DNA of 64,000 bases from Herbaspirillum huttiense (GCF_004367745.1 NZ_CP037993.1:1116001-1180000), one strand, 5' to 3'. Positions 17,949-26,956 are shown, counted from the first letter of the stretch. The notes: generated from the letters alone by a model not told the origin. Translations and numbers: made by a program.

Positions 17949-19232
17949 TCAGCTGATGCCCACATCGACCTTGGCAAAGCGGCGATAGACGCCATACAGC
18001 ACCAGGGTCGCCGCCAGCAGCAGGGCACCCAGCGCGCAGGCCATGCCCCAGTTGATGGTGGTATTGATGAAGTAGGCGATGAAGTAGCTCACCATCTGTT
18101 CATTCGGTCCGCCCAGCAGCGCCGGGGTGATGTAGTAGCCGCCGGCCATGATGAAGACCAGCAGCACACCCGCACCGATGCCCGGATAAGTCTGCGGCAC
18201 ATACACGCGCCAGAAGGCGGCAAAGGGATGGCTGCCCAGCGACACGGCGGCCTTCAGGTAAGTGGGCGGCACCGATTTCATGACGCTGTAGAGCGGCAGG
18301 ATCATGAAGGGCAGGAGGATGTGCGTCATCGAGATATAGACCCCGACGCGATTGAATACCAGCTCCAGCGGCGACTGCGTGAGACCGGCCAGCATCAGCG
18401 CCTTGTTCACCAGTCCTTCGGATTGCAGCAGCACGATCCACGCGGCCACGCGCACCAGGATCGAGGTCCAGAAGGGAATCAGCACCAGGATCATCAACAG
18501 GTTGGCGCGGCGCTCCTGCATGGTGGAGAGCCAGTAGGCCAGCGGATAGGCCAGCAGCAGGGTGATGAGGGTGACCACTGCGCTCATCCACAGCGTGCGG
18601 CCGAAGATGGTGCGGTAGATCGCCGATTCAGGGGCGGCCGCTTCGATGTCGCCGAAGACGTTCTGGCGCAGGTCCAGCGAGGCCAGCAGATAGTAGGGGG
18701 AATAGACCGAGCCGTTCTGGGCGATCACGCGCCACACGTCCGGCTGGCCCCATTGTGCATTGAGGGCGACGATGGCCTCGCGCGCGGCGGCGGGGCTCAA
18801 GGCTTTGCCATCGGCATCGCGCAGCGGCATGGCACGCGCAGTGCCCATCACCAGCGAGCGCGAACCGGACAGTTCGATATTGAGACGGCGCGCCAGGTTG
18901 CCGGCGGTGGTGTCTTCCTTGGCACGGGCCAGATCTTCCGCGAGGGCTGAAAACGCCTGATCGGGCAGAGCCGACTTGCGATCCCACTTCGACAGCACCG
19001 CCACGGTCTGCGGCAGGGTGGTGGCCACTTCCGGATTCTCGATGGCGCGCTGCAGGAGGGCCACGATGGGGGCCACGAAGGTCAGCAGCAGGAAGATCGC
19101 CAGCGGCGCGATCAGGGCCAGCGCACCCAGGCGCTTGCGGGTCTGGGCGGCGCGCAGTTCGCGCTTGAGTTGCTGCGGATCAGGTTCGGCCAGGGGCATG
19201 GCGGCGGCGGAGCGGGTGGCGATGGTGGTCAT
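17949..19232 (-). CDS. ABC transporter permease, PotH/PotB-like, with periplasmic insert
   Basis: A 427-residue permease, longer than the ~290-320 residues usual for PotB/PotH. The first helix (LGALALIAPLAIFLLLTFVA) is followed by about 120 hydrophilic residues, probably periplasmic, before the remaining helices and the ATPase-contacting loop KAAVSLGSHPFAAFWRVYVP. It should form the channel with the 17088 permease. It is separated from the binding-protein gene by 223 bp that contain a palindromic repeat, so its expression may differ from that of the binding protein. Confidence 0.85.
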   Translation of the reverse strand: MTTIATRSAAAMPLAEPDPQQLKRELRAAQTRKRLGALALIAPLAIFLLLTFVAPIVALLQRAIENPEVATTLPQTVAVLSKWDRKSALPDQAFSALAEDLARAKEDTTAGNLARRLNIELSGSRSLVMGTARAMPLRDADGKALSPAAAREAIVALNAQWGQPDVWRVIAQNGSVYSPYYLLASLDLRQNVFGDIEAAAPESAIYRTIFGRTLWMSAVVTLITLLLAYPLAYWLSTMQERRANLLMILVLIPFWTSILVRVAAWIVLLQSEGLVNKALMLAGLTQSPLELVFNRVGVYISMTHILLPFMILPLYSVMKSVPPTYLKAAVSLGSHPFAAFWRVYVPQTYPGIGAGVLLVFIMAGGYYITPALLGGPNEQMVSYFIAYFINTTINWGMACALGALLLAATLVLYGVYRRFAKVDVGIS

Positions 19233-19328
19233 GTCTCGGGTGTCCGGTGGCAGCGGGGTTCAACACAGCGGCGCATGAAAAGCGTTGCGCGCCGGTAGGA
19301 GCGAATACAAAGCGGCAGCGAGCCACTA

Positions 19329-19422
19329 CCGTTCGGACTGAGTAGGCCCTTGAGGGCCGTATCGAAGGCGCACCGACGGCGAACCTTCGATACGCGGCTG
19401 CGCCGCTACTCAGGACGAACGG
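19329..19422. repeat. 94-bp imperfect palindromic intergenic element
   Basis: The ends CCGTTCGGACTGAGTAG and CTACTCAGGACGAACGG are inverted repeats matching at 15 of 17 positions. Inside is a perfect 11-bp pair CGTATCGAAGG / CCTTCGATACG (19358-19368, 19384-19394). It resembles the REP-like dispersed palindromes of Burkholderiales and Xanthomonas genomes. Lying between the binding protein and the permease genes, it could stabilise the upstream mRNA. Confidence 0.75.
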
Positions 19423-19455
19423 GAGTCAGGCCATCCAGCATTTGTATCGGACCTC

Positions 19456-20499
19456 TTACTTCGCGATCCAGGCAGCGAAGCGCTGTTCCAGCTCTTCACC
19501 GTGGTCGGTCCAGAACTGCAGGCTCAGCTGCACCGCATCCTTGGCATTGGCCGGCGAGGTCGGCAGATTGCCCAGGGTCTTGGCATCCAGCAGCTTCAAT
19601 GCAGCCTTGTTGACCGGGCCGTAGGCGATGTTGTTGGCGTAGACCTTCTGGTTTTCCGGCTGGCTGACGAAGTTGATGAACTTCTCGGCCAGTGCCTTGT
19701 TCGGCGAACCCTTCGGGATCACCCAGTAATCCAGGGTGTAGACGCTGCCGGCCCACACCACCTTCAGGTTCTTGCCTTCGCGCTGGGCCGCATCGATGCG
19801 GCCGTTGTAGGCGTTGGCCATGACCACGTCACCCGAGGCCAGGAACTGCGCCGGCAGGGCACCGGCATCCCACCACTGGATGTTGGGTTTCAGTTGATCC
19901 AGCTTCTTGAAGGCGCGATCCACGCCTTCCTTGGTGGCCAGGACCTTGTAGACATCCTTGGTCGGCACGCCGTCGGCCATGAGTGCGAACTCCAGGTTGT
20001 ACTGGGCGCTCTTCTTCATGCCGCGCTTGCCGGGGTACTTCTTGGTATCCCAGAAATCGGCCCAGCCGGTCGGTGCGGTCTTGAGCTTGTCGGCGTTGTA
20101 GGCCAGCACGGTGGACCAGACGAAGGCACCCATGCCGCATTCGCTCACCGTGGCTTCGGGGATGTAGTCATCCTTCTTGATGGTCTTGGCCAGGTCGAGC
20201 TTTTCGATCAGGCCATCATCACAGGCGCGGGTCAGGTCGCCGCCGTCGATTTCCACCACGTCCCAGCTGACCTTCTTGGTCTCGACCATGGCCTTGACCT
20301 TGGCCAGTTCGCCGTTGAATTCGGCGGTCACGACCTTGGTGCCGGTGCTCTTCTGGAAGGGCTCGACGTAGGCCACCTTCTGGGCGTTGCCATTGGCACC
20401 GCCGAAGTTGACCAGGGTCAGTTCCGCGGCGGAAGCCGCGCCGGAAAACAGCAGGCCCAGGAAGAGCGGGGACAGCAGGGCAGGTGTCAGGCGTTTCAT
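19456..20499 (-). CDS. Polyamine/GABA ABC transporter substrate-binding protein
   Basis: A 347-residue periplasmic binding protein of the PotD/PotF class. The signal peptide runs to about residue 24 (LSPLFLGLLFSGAASA). The mature part begins AELTLVNFGGANGNAQKVAYVEPF, typical of this family, with conserved AYNADKL and DYWVIPKGSPNKALAEKFI segments. It captures an amine or amino acid outside the inner membrane and delivers it to the two permeases. A 169-bp gap to the ATPase gene upstream is AT-rich and could hold a secondary promoter. The exact ligand is unknown. Confidence 0.88.
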   Translation of the reverse strand: MKRLTPALLSPLFLGLLFSGAASAAELTLVNFGGANGNAQKVAYVEPFQKSTGTKVVTAEFNGELAKVKAMVETKKVSWDVVEIDGGDLTRACDDGLIEKLDLAKTIKKDDYIPEATVSECGMGAFVWSTVLAYNADKLKTAPTGWADFWDTKKYPGKRGMKKSAQYNLEFALMADGVPTKDVYKVLATKEGVDRAFKKLDQLKPNIQWWDAGALPAQFLASGDVVMANAYNGRIDAAQREGKNLKVVWAGSVYTLDYWVIPKGSPNKALAEKFINFVSQPENQKVYANNIAYGPVNKAALKLLDAKTLGNLPTSPANAKDAVQLSLQFWTDHGEELEQRFAAWIAK

Positions 20500-20668
20500 T
20501 GTTGTTCCTCGTTGGTTATCGTGCGTGTTGACTGTGTTGAACTAAGGTAGAGCCGAGCGGCAATCTGAGTTGCCTCGCTCATCAAGCGGTACTGCAGAAC
20601 ATCAGGTGCGACAAAAGAACAAAAACGGAATAACTCAAAAAACCAAGTAAACGGGGAGGGTGGGGAAA

Positions 20669-21811
20669 TCAGAGGAAGCAGCGCAGACGATCCTGCGCCA
20701 CATGCAGGACCACGCCGCTGCCTTCGCTCAGTCCCGCCAGTGCCGGGTCGGAGAGGGAGAGCTTGACGAAGCAGTCTTCCTGCCCCGTCACCGTGCAGCG
20801 CACGCGCACGTGATCCCCAAAATAGATCAGCCCGGCGATGGTGGCGCGGATGCTGTTGGGTTCGGCACTGCCGCCTGCGGCCAGGCGGATGCGTTCCGGG
20901 CGCACGCAGGCGGTGATGCTTTGTCCGGCATGGGCGCGATGCACGTTCAGGCCGGTCACCACCGTGCCATCGGCCAGGCGCACCGTACAGTGTTCGCCCT
21001 GGACCGATTCCACGCTGCCCTTGAGACGGTTGTTGTCGCCGATGAAGTTGGCGACGAATTGATTGTCGGGATATTCGTAGAGCTCGGTGACCGGGGCCAG
21101 TTGCTGGATCACGCCCTGGTCGAAGACGGCCACGCGGTCCGACATGGTGAGCGCTTCGCTCTGGTCGTGGGTGACGTAGACGAAGGTCACGCCCAGGCGC
21201 TTGTGCAGGGCCTTCAGTTCGAGCTGCATGTGTTCGCGCAATTGCTTGTCGAGCGCGCCCAGCGGTTCATCCATCAGCACCAGTTGCGGATCGAACACCA
21301 GCGTGCGCGCCAGCGCCACGCGCTGCTGCTGGCCACCCGAGAGCTGGGTCGGATAACGATCGCCGAATTTGCCCATCTGCACCATGTCCAGCGCCTGCTT
21401 GACCTTGGCTTCGCGGGTGGCGCGATCCATCTTGCGCACCGACAGCGGATAGGCCACGTTCTGCGCGATGGTCATGTGCGGGAACAGCGCATAGTTCTGG
21501 AACACCATGCCGATGTTGCGCTTGTGCGGCGGCACGCGATTGAGCAACTGGCCATCGAGGCGGATCTCGCCGCCGGTCGGAAATTCGAAACCGGCCAGCA
21601 TCATCAGGCAGGTGGTCTTGCCGGAGCCGGACGGACCCAGCAGGGTCAAAAATTCACCGCGACGAATGTCGAGATCCAGATTCTTGACGATCAGGTTTTC
21701 GCCATCGTAGGTTTTCTTCACGCCGCAGAACTGCACCAGCACGTCTTTGCCGCTGCCGGCGGCCGGCGCGTGTGCTTGCGCCGCTTGCTTCATTGCATAA
21801 GCTGCCATCAT
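20669..21811 (-). CDS. Polyamine/GABA ABC transporter ATPase, PotA/PotG-like
   Basis: A ~380-residue ATPase that powers the importer. Walker [10 protein letters not shown], the signature [13 protein letters not shown], Walker [12 protein letters not shown] and the switch His in YVTHDQSEA are all intact, and a C-terminal TOBE domain follows (~275-380), as in PotA. AGAGAGGA precedes two adjacent ATG codons (21811 and 21808); the second is better spaced, so the start is uncertain by one codon. It follows gabT by 80 bp, so uptake and catabolism are probably in one operon. Confidence 0.9.
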   Translation of the reverse strand: MMAAYAMKQAAQAHAPAAGSGKDVLVQFCGVKKTYDGENLIVKNLDLDIRRGEFLTLLGPSGSGKTTCLMMLAGFEFPTGGEIRLDGQLLNRVPPHKRNIGMVFQNYALFPHMTIAQNVAYPLSVRKMDRATREAKVKQALDMVQMGKFGDRYPTQLSGGQQQRVALARTLVFDPQLVLMDEPLGALDKQLREHMQLELKALHKRLGVTFVYVTHDQSEALTMSDRVAVFDQGVIQQLAPVTELYEYPDNQFVANFIGDNNRLKGSVESVQGEHCTVRLADGTVVTGLNVHRAHAGQSITACVRPERIRLAAGGSAEPNSIRATIAGLIYFGDHVRVRCTVTGQEDCFVKLSLSDPALAGLSEGSGVVLHVAQDRLRCFL

Positions 21812-21891
21812 CGATCCTCTCTTGTACGCGGGGCCGCAGACTTGGTGCGGCCCGTCTTCCCTGTTCTGAAAGCTGCCTTGCAATGCAAGAC

Positions 21892-23172
21892 TCAGGCCAG
21901 CTTGATCGCCTTGGCCAGGATGCCCAGCGCCTCATCCATGACGGTATCGGGAATCGTCAGCGGGAACAAGAAGCGGATCACGTTGCCGTAGCTGCCGCAG
22001 GAGAGCAGCAGCAAGCCATTGTTCAACGCATGTTGCTGGACCTTCTTGGTGTAGTCCGCATCCGGCTTGCCGGTGACGGGATCGGCAAACTCCACCGCCA
22101 CCATCGCACCGACACCGCGCACTTCGGCGATCTGCGGCACGGCCGAGCGCAATTCCTTCAGGTGCTCCTGCAGCTTGTCACCGAGGCGTTGGCCGCGGGC
22201 GACCAGCTTTTCTTCTTCCATCACATCCAGCACCGCCAGCGCCGAGGCGACGGCCAGCGGGTTGCCGGCATAGGTGCCGCCCAGGCCGCCAGGGGCGGGC
22301 GCATCCATGATCTCGGCGCGGCCGTTGACGGCCGACAGCGGCATGCCACCGGCCAGGCTTTTCGCCATGGTCATCATGTCGGGCAGGACGTCGTAATGTT
22401 CCATCGCAAATAATTTACCGGTACGGCCGTAACCGGACTGCACTTCGTCGGCGATCAGCAGGATGCCGTGCTCGTCGCAGATGGCGCGCAGGCCGCGCAT
22501 GAAATCGGCCGGGGCGGCATAGAAACCGCCTTCGCCCTGTACCGGTTCCAGAATGATGGCGGCCACGCGCTTGGCTTCGATGTCGCTCTTGAAGAGGCCG
22601 TGGACCGCGTCCAGTGCGTCTTCGGTGGTGATGCCGTGCAGGGCGCTGGGGTAGGGCGCATGGAACACGTCGCCGGGGAAGGGACCGAAGCCCAGCTTGT
22701 AAGGCGCGACCTTGCCGGTGAGCGCCATGCCCATCATGGTCCGGCCATGGAAGCCGCCAGCGAAGGCGATCACGCCGGGACGGCCGGTGTGGGCGCGGGC
22801 GATCTTGATGGCGTTTTCCACAGCTTCGGCGCCGGTGGAGAAGAAGGCGGTCTTCTTGGGATAGTTGCCTGGCGTCACCGCATTGATGCGCTCGGCCAGT
22901 TCGACATAGCTGGCGTAGGGCACGATCTGGTAGGCGGTGTGGGTGAACTTGTCGAGCTGGGCGCGCATGGCGTCGAGCAGCTTGGGATGGCGGTGGCCGG
23001 TGTTGAGCACCGCAATGCCGGCGGCGAAGTCGATGAAGCGACGGCCTTCCACATCCCACAGTTCGGCGTTGGACGCGCGCTCGGCGTAGAAGTCGCACAT
23101 CACACCCACGCCGCGCGGGGTGGCGGCATTCTTTCGTTGTTGCAGCTCTTGGTTGGTGGCCTTGCTGGTCAT
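21892..23172 (-). CDS. gabT: 4-aminobutyrate aminotransferase
   Basis: A 426-residue class III PLP aminotransferase moving the amino group of GABA to 2-oxoglutarate, giving succinate semialdehyde for GabD. Features: FFSTGAEAVENAIKIAR at 110-126, FHGRTMMGMALTG at 141-153, ADEVQSGYGRTG at 241-252 and the PLP Lys271 in MAKSLAGGMPLS. ATG 23172 has GGAG six bases upstream; the longer frame to 23268 runs into the promoter. It leads the operon with the transporter and gabD and is divergent from a MocR regulator, the classic gabT-gabR layout. Confidence 0.92.
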   Translation of the reverse strand: MTSKATNQELQQRKNAATPRGVGVMCDFYAERASNAELWDVEGRRFIDFAAGIAVLNTGHRHPKLLDAMRAQLDKFTHTAYQIVPYASYVELAERINAVTPGNYPKKTAFFSTGAEAVENAIKIARAHTGRPGVIAFAGGFHGRTMMGMALTGKVAPYKLGFGPFPGDVFHAPYPSALHGITTEDALDAVHGLFKSDIEAKRVAAIILEPVQGEGGFYAAPADFMRGLRAICDEHGILLIADEVQSGYGRTGKLFAMEHYDVLPDMMTMAKSLAGGMPLSAVNGRAEIMDAPAPGGLGGTYAGNPLAVASALAVLDVMEEEKLVARGQRLGDKLQEHLKELRSAVPQIAEVRGVGAMVAVEFADPVTGKPDADYTKKVQQHALNNGLLLLSCGSYGNVIRFLFPLTIPDTVMDEALGILAKAIKLA

Positions 23173-23260
23173 GGCTTGCTCCGATCTTGCTTCGTTGAAT
23201 GCGCCGCAGGGCGCGGAAATGTGCAGGAAATTGCTGAATCGGGAAACAATATAAAACCCC

Positions 23261-23308
23261 AGTGGCACTGTAATATAGAGCCAATTTCAATTATTTGATG
23301 GTGCCACT
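23261..23308. promoter_or_regulatory. Inverted repeat in the gabT/gabR divergent promoter
   Basis: AGTGGCAC (23261-23268) and GTGCCACT (23301-23308) form a perfect 8-bp inverted repeat with centres 40 bp apart, in the AT-rich gap between gabT and the MocR gene. Spacing near four helical turns fits a dimeric regulator binding one face. The right half ends on the proposed TTG start codon of the regulator. Confidence 0.55.
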
Positions 23309-24879
23309 TGAAACTCGCCTCCTTGTCCGACTATCTGCTGCTGCGCATCAATCGCACCTCCGCCAAGGCCGCGCCGGGCAAGGGCAAGGCGGCGGCCAGC
23401 CGCGAAAGCGGCGCAGCGAAGACCACCAAAAACGTAAAGACCGGTAGCGAGCGCATGCCCGTCAACCGCCAGATCTACCAGTTGATCCGCGAAGCCATCC
23501 TGGCCCATACGCTACCGGCGGGCATGCAATTGCCGTCCTCGCGCGACCTGGCCCTGGAGCTCGGTACCTCGCGCAATACCGTGACCTATGCCTATGAACA
23601 ATTGCTGGCCGAGGGTTATCTGGAAAGCCGCACCGGTGCCGGAACCTTCGTGGCCGATACGGCGCCGGACCAGATCCCCGAGGCGGTGGAGCGCAAGGAG
23701 CCGCTGACCGATCCTTCCGGCAAATCCGAACTGTCCGCGCGCGGTGCGCTGCTCACGCGCCAGGCCGGCGTGGGCGAGCGGCAGTGGGGGGCCTTCATGC
23801 CGGGCGTGCCGGACGTGACCTGCGTGCCGCACAAGATCTGGGGACGCCTGCAGAACAAGCACTGGCGTCGTTCCAGTTCGGACCTGCTGACCTACGGGCC
23901 AGGCGCCGGTTATGCCGGGCTGCGCGAGCAGATCGCCGAGTACCTGCGCGTGGCGCGTTCCGTCAATTGCACGCCCTCGCAGGTGCTCATCACCACCGGC
24001 ATCCACCAGTCCATCGACATCGTGGTCAAGCTGCTTGGGGAACATGGGGATACTGCCTGGGTGGAAGACCCGTGCTACTGGGGTACACGCAGCGTGCTCA
24101 ATTCGCTGGGCATCCAGTCGGTTCCGATTGCGGTGGACCAGGAAGGCATGCGCATGCGCCTGGCCAATTTGCGCCGGCCGCCGCGCTTCATCTGCACCAC
24201 GCCCTCGCACCAGTATCCGCTGGGGATGGTGATGAGCCTGTCGCGGCGGCGCATGCTGCTGGAGTACGCGGCGACCCACAAGGTATGGATCATCGAGGAT
24301 GACTATGACAGCGAATTCCGCTACGGTGGCCGTCCGCTGGCGTCGCTGCAGGGCATGGATACGCAGGACCGCGTGCTGTACATGGGCACCTTCAGCAAGA
24401 TCATGTTTCCGGGATTGCGCATCGGCTTCCTGGTGGTGCCGGAGTCGCTGGCCAAGGCTTTTGCCACCGGCATTGCCGAGTTGTATCGCAACGGCCAGGT
24501 GTTCCTGCAGGCCACGCTGGCCGACTTCATGGCCGAGGGCCACTTCGCTTCGCACATCCGCAAGATGCGCGTGCTGTATGCCGAACGGCTGCAACTGCTG
24601 CAGCAGTCGATCAACCGCCACTTCGGCGAGAAGATGACCATTACCGGCGGCGAGGCCGGATTGCATCTTGTGCTGGGCCTGCCGCAGGAGTGCGACGACG
24701 TGCTCATCTGCGAAGAGGCACTGGCCGCAGGCATTGTGGTGCGCCCGCTGTCGCGCTACTACATGCATGCACGCGGGGCGCGGCGGGGCTTGCTGCTGGG
24801 CTATGCGAGCGTGCCCAATGAGGAGATCGCGCGCGCCTTTGACAAGCTGGCGGCGGTGATCAAGCCGCATCTGGTGTAA
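23308..24879 (+). CDS. gabR: MocR/GabR-family regulator
   Basis: A 523-residue regulator with a GntR-type winged helix (residues ~50-115: VNRQIYQLIREAILAHTLPAG, LPSSRDLALELGTSRNTVTYAYEQLLAEGYL) joined to a class I aminotransferase-like domain (~160-520) carrying the PLP-binding Lys364 in GTFSKIMFPGLRIGF. GabR homologues sense PLP plus GABA and activate gabT/gabD. The TTG at 23308 is chosen because LASLSDYLLLRINR is a family-typical N-terminus; about 30 Lys/Ala-rich residues are inserted before the helix-turn-helix. An ATG at 23455 would start just inside it. Confidence 0.85.
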   Translation: MKLASLSDYLLLRINRTSAKAAPGKGKAAASRESGAAKTTKNVKTGSERMPVNRQIYQLIREAILAHTLPAGMQLPSSRDLALELGTSRNTVTYAYEQLLAEGYLESRTGAGTFVADTAPDQIPEAVERKEPLTDPSGKSELSARGALLTRQAGVGERQWGAFMPGVPDVTCVPHKIWGRLQNKHWRRSSSDLLTYGPGAGYAGLREQIAEYLRVARSVNCTPSQVLITTGIHQSIDIVVKLLGEHGDTAWVEDPCYWGTRSVLNSLGIQSVPIAVDQEGMRMRLANLRRPPRFICTTPSHQYPLGMVMSLSRRRMLLEYAATHKVWIIEDDYDSEFRYGGRPLASLQGMDTQDRVLYMGTFSKIMFPGLRIGFLVVPESLAKAFATGIAELYRNGQVFLQATLADFMAEGHFASHIRKMRVLYAERLQLLQQSINRHFGEKMTITGGEAGLHLVLGLPQECDDVLICEEALAAGIVVRPLSRYYMHARGARRGLLLGYASVPNEEIARAFDKLAAVIKPHLV

Positions 24880-25032
24880 GCGATCACCTGCGCGGATGCG
24901 GCGGCGGGTGGGGGACAGGGGTGGATTTTCGCCTGTATGAAGAAACTCTTTCGCGGGCCCGGGAGTGGTTGATCGGGTGGCGCTGTCCTAAGATGTCTCC
25001 CATCTGTTGCTCATTATCGTGAAGGATTCAGC

Positions 25033-26034
25033 ATGAAAGCCATCATCACCAACCCGCAAGCCAAAGCCATCCATGACGCCGCCTCGCTGGCCGACACCAC
25101 CTTGCCCGATCCCGTCGCTGGCGAGCATGACCTGCTGGTCGAGGTCAAGGCCATCTCGGTCAATCCGGTCGACACCAAGATCCGCGCCAGTGCTGGCGAA
25201 GCCCGCGTGCTGGGCTGGGATGTCAGCGGCGTGGTGCGTGCGGTCGGCCCGGCGGTCAGCCTGTTTGCGCCGGGCGACGAGGTGTTCTATGCCGGTTCCA
25301 TCGTCCGCCCCGGTGCCAACAGCGAACTGCACGTGGTCGACGAGCGCATTGTCGGCCGCAAGCCCGCCAGCCTGGGCCATGCAGATGCCGCCGCCATCCC
25401 GCTGACGGCCATCACCGCCTGGGAACTGCTGTTTGACCGCGTCGGCGTCGCCGAAGGCACGGGGCAGGGCAAGCGACTGCTCATCATCGGCGCAGCCGGT
25501 GGCGTGGGCTCGATCCTGACCCAGCTGGCGCGCAAGCTCACGCAGCTGACCGTCATCGGCACCGCCTCACGCCCGGAAACCGCGCAATGGGTCAGCGAGC
25601 TCGGCGCGCATCACGTGATCGACCACAGCCAGCCCTTCAAACCGCAACTGGAGCAGCTGGGTTTCCCTGAAGTGGATATCGTCATCAGCCTGACCCATAC
25701 CGACCAGCACTATGCGCAGATCATCGAGGCGCTGGCACCGCAGGGCCAGCTGGCGCTGATCGACGATCCGGCCACGCTGGATGCGGTGCCGCTCAAGCGC
25801 AAGAGCATTTCGCTGCATTGGGAATTGATGTTCACCCGCTCGATGTTCCAGACCGCCGACATGATCCGCCAGCACGAACTGCTGCAACGGGTTTCACAAC
25901 TGCTGGATGAGGGCGTGCTGCGCACCACGACCGGCGAGCATTACGGGCGCATCAGCGCGGAGAATCTGCGGCGTGCGCATGCCCTGCTGGAGTCGGGCAA
26001 GGCCAAGGGGAAGATCGTGTTGGAAAATTTCTGA
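25033..26034 (+). CDS. Zinc-type alcohol dehydrogenase family protein (quinone-oxidoreductase-like)
   Basis: A 333-residue medium-chain dehydrogenase/reductase. The GroES-like N-terminal domain has SVNPVDTKIRAS and LGWDVSGVV; the NAD(P) fold carries IGAAGGVGSILTQLA around residues 157-171. The catalytic zinc Cys/His set and the structural four-Cys lobe of true alcohol dehydrogenases are missing, so it probably belongs to the zinc-independent NADPH:quinone/enone reductase branch despite the family name. AAGGA precedes the start. It is monocistronic between the gabR gene and the AT-rich island. Confidence 0.84.
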   Translation: MKAIITNPQAKAIHDAASLADTTLPDPVAGEHDLLVEVKAISVNPVDTKIRASAGEARVLGWDVSGVVRAVGPAVSLFAPGDEVFYAGSIVRPGANSELHVVDERIVGRKPASLGHADAAAIPLTAITAWELLFDRVGVAEGTGQGKRLLIIGAAGGVGSILTQLARKLTQLTVIGTASRPETAQWVSELGAHHVIDHSQPFKPQLEQLGFPEVDIVISLTHTDQHYAQIIEALAPQGQLALIDDPATLDAVPLKRKSISLHWELMFTRSMFQTADMIRQHELLQRVSQLLDEGVLRTTTGEHYGRISAENLRRAHALLESGKAKGKIVLENF

Positions 26035-26060
26035 TTGCGCGACGGCTTTGAATATAGTGA

Positions 26061-26090
26061 GTCCGATAAATGACTTATCTTGAGTCGGAC
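26061..26090. repeat. Small inverted repeat at the island's left edge
   Basis: GTCCGA (26061-26066) and TCGGAC (26085-26090) flank an overlapping GATAA/TTATC pair. It overlaps the 3' end of the RT-like gene and may be a weak transcript-end hairpin; no T-run follows on either strand. Confidence 0.3.
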
Positions 26091-26932
26091 CCATGGCGCG
26101 AAGCAAGAAATTGATCAATCGCTCGTCGCAGGGACGACATCGCGTCCGGGTTCTTCTCAATCAAAAACTCAAAGATTTGCTGTTGAGTGTATTCGTATCG
26201 GGTCAGATGCGTGAACAGCTTTTTCCCCGCATTTGAAAAATCTCGTTCCTTGATGGGTTCTCCTTTTGCAGCGCTCAGCTTTCGACGCAACTCGGTATTC
26301 TTATTCTTTTTGATGAACAGCAGGAGGGAGTAGAGGGCGCTCTTGAACGGAGCTCCCTTTTCACCATTTTCTCCACGCATGAACGCGGCCAGCCTTTTGT
26401 GATCTGGAATCAGCACTTGGAGTTTTCTGGTATCCCAAAGGCCAACGGGCAGAGAATTATCAATGCACACCAGGTCCACAATTCTGTCGAGGTAAATATC
26501 CAAGTCGGAGATAGGGCAGTTCGCCTGACCCGACAAAATGGTTTTTTCGGTCAGGGCGCGATCAATCGAGTCAAAGAACGCCTGAATATCGGTTTGATAG
26601 AAAAATTTGCTTTGAGCATGCGTTTGCACGGCATTCAATGCACTGAAGCCTTTGCGATAGGAGAAGACAACCCTATCGTTGACGGGTAAAAATTCAAAGA
26701 GGAACAAATTCAGAAATCGATGATAGGTCTTGAGATTTTCTTTAGGCTTGAATAATCTTCGCCCGCCCGGCTCTGTCGTCACGAGGACCTCGTAATTTTT
26801 CTCGACCGGGCTTTGCAAAAAATCCTCGAAGCTATATTTGCCGTGATACATCGCGTCAAAAAGTTTCTGCAAAGGCTGTTTAGTCATGGTCAGTATGTGT
26901 TGACGTTCATAAAGAACGGGGGAATATTGCAT
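26075..26932 (-). CDS. Reverse-transcriptase-like protein lacking a visible catalytic core
   Basis: A 285-residue protein (268 if ATG 26887 is used; neither start has a clear ribosome site). Residues ~55-165 read like the fingers and first palm motifs of a bacterial reverse transcriptase: FKPKENLKTYHRFLNLFLFE, FSYRKGFSALNAV, the motif A block FYQTDIQAFFDSI at 111-123 with its metal-binding Asp, and LPVG at 161-164 where RTs normally continue with a TSP-x-LSN stretch. Here the text changes to LWDTRKLQVLIPDHKRLAAF and no YxDD box follows. The remaining ~100 residues are helical, Lys-rich and unrecognised. The gene is far more AT-rich than its neighbours, suggesting transfer. It could be a deleted retron or defence RT, or an atypical form. 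Confidence 0.6.
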   Translation of the reverse strand: MQYSPVLYERQHILTMTKQPLQKLFDAMYHGKYSFEDFLQSPVEKNYEVLVTTEPGGRRLFKPKENLKTYHRFLNLFLFEFLPVNDRVVFSYRKGFSALNAVQTHAQSKFFYQTDIQAFFDSIDRALTEKTILSGQANCPISDLDIYLDRIVDLVCIDNSLPVGLWDTRKLQVLIPDHKRLAAFMRGENGEKGAPFKSALYSLLLFIKKNKNTELRRKLSAAKGEPIKERDFSNAGKKLFTHLTRYEYTQQQIFEFLIEKNPDAMSSLRRAIDQFLASRHGSDSR

Positions 26933-26956
26933 CGTTTTTCAAAGCCGGGATATAAT
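26927..26956 (+). promoter_or_regulatory. Rightward promoter divergent from the RT-like gene
   Basis: A perfect -10 TATAAT at 26951-26956 lies 18 bp after TTGCAT (26927-26932), a fair -35. It would start RNA near 26963, just before a strong hairpin, and would be divergent from the RT-like gene, whose own start codon overlaps the -35 box. Confidence 0.45.

Noticed and set aside
17073..18950. A 625-codon plus-strand frame opposite the two permease genes
   Set aside because: Low-complexity Gln/His/Arg/Asp text typical of the reverse strand of high-GC genes; both permeases opposite are clear.
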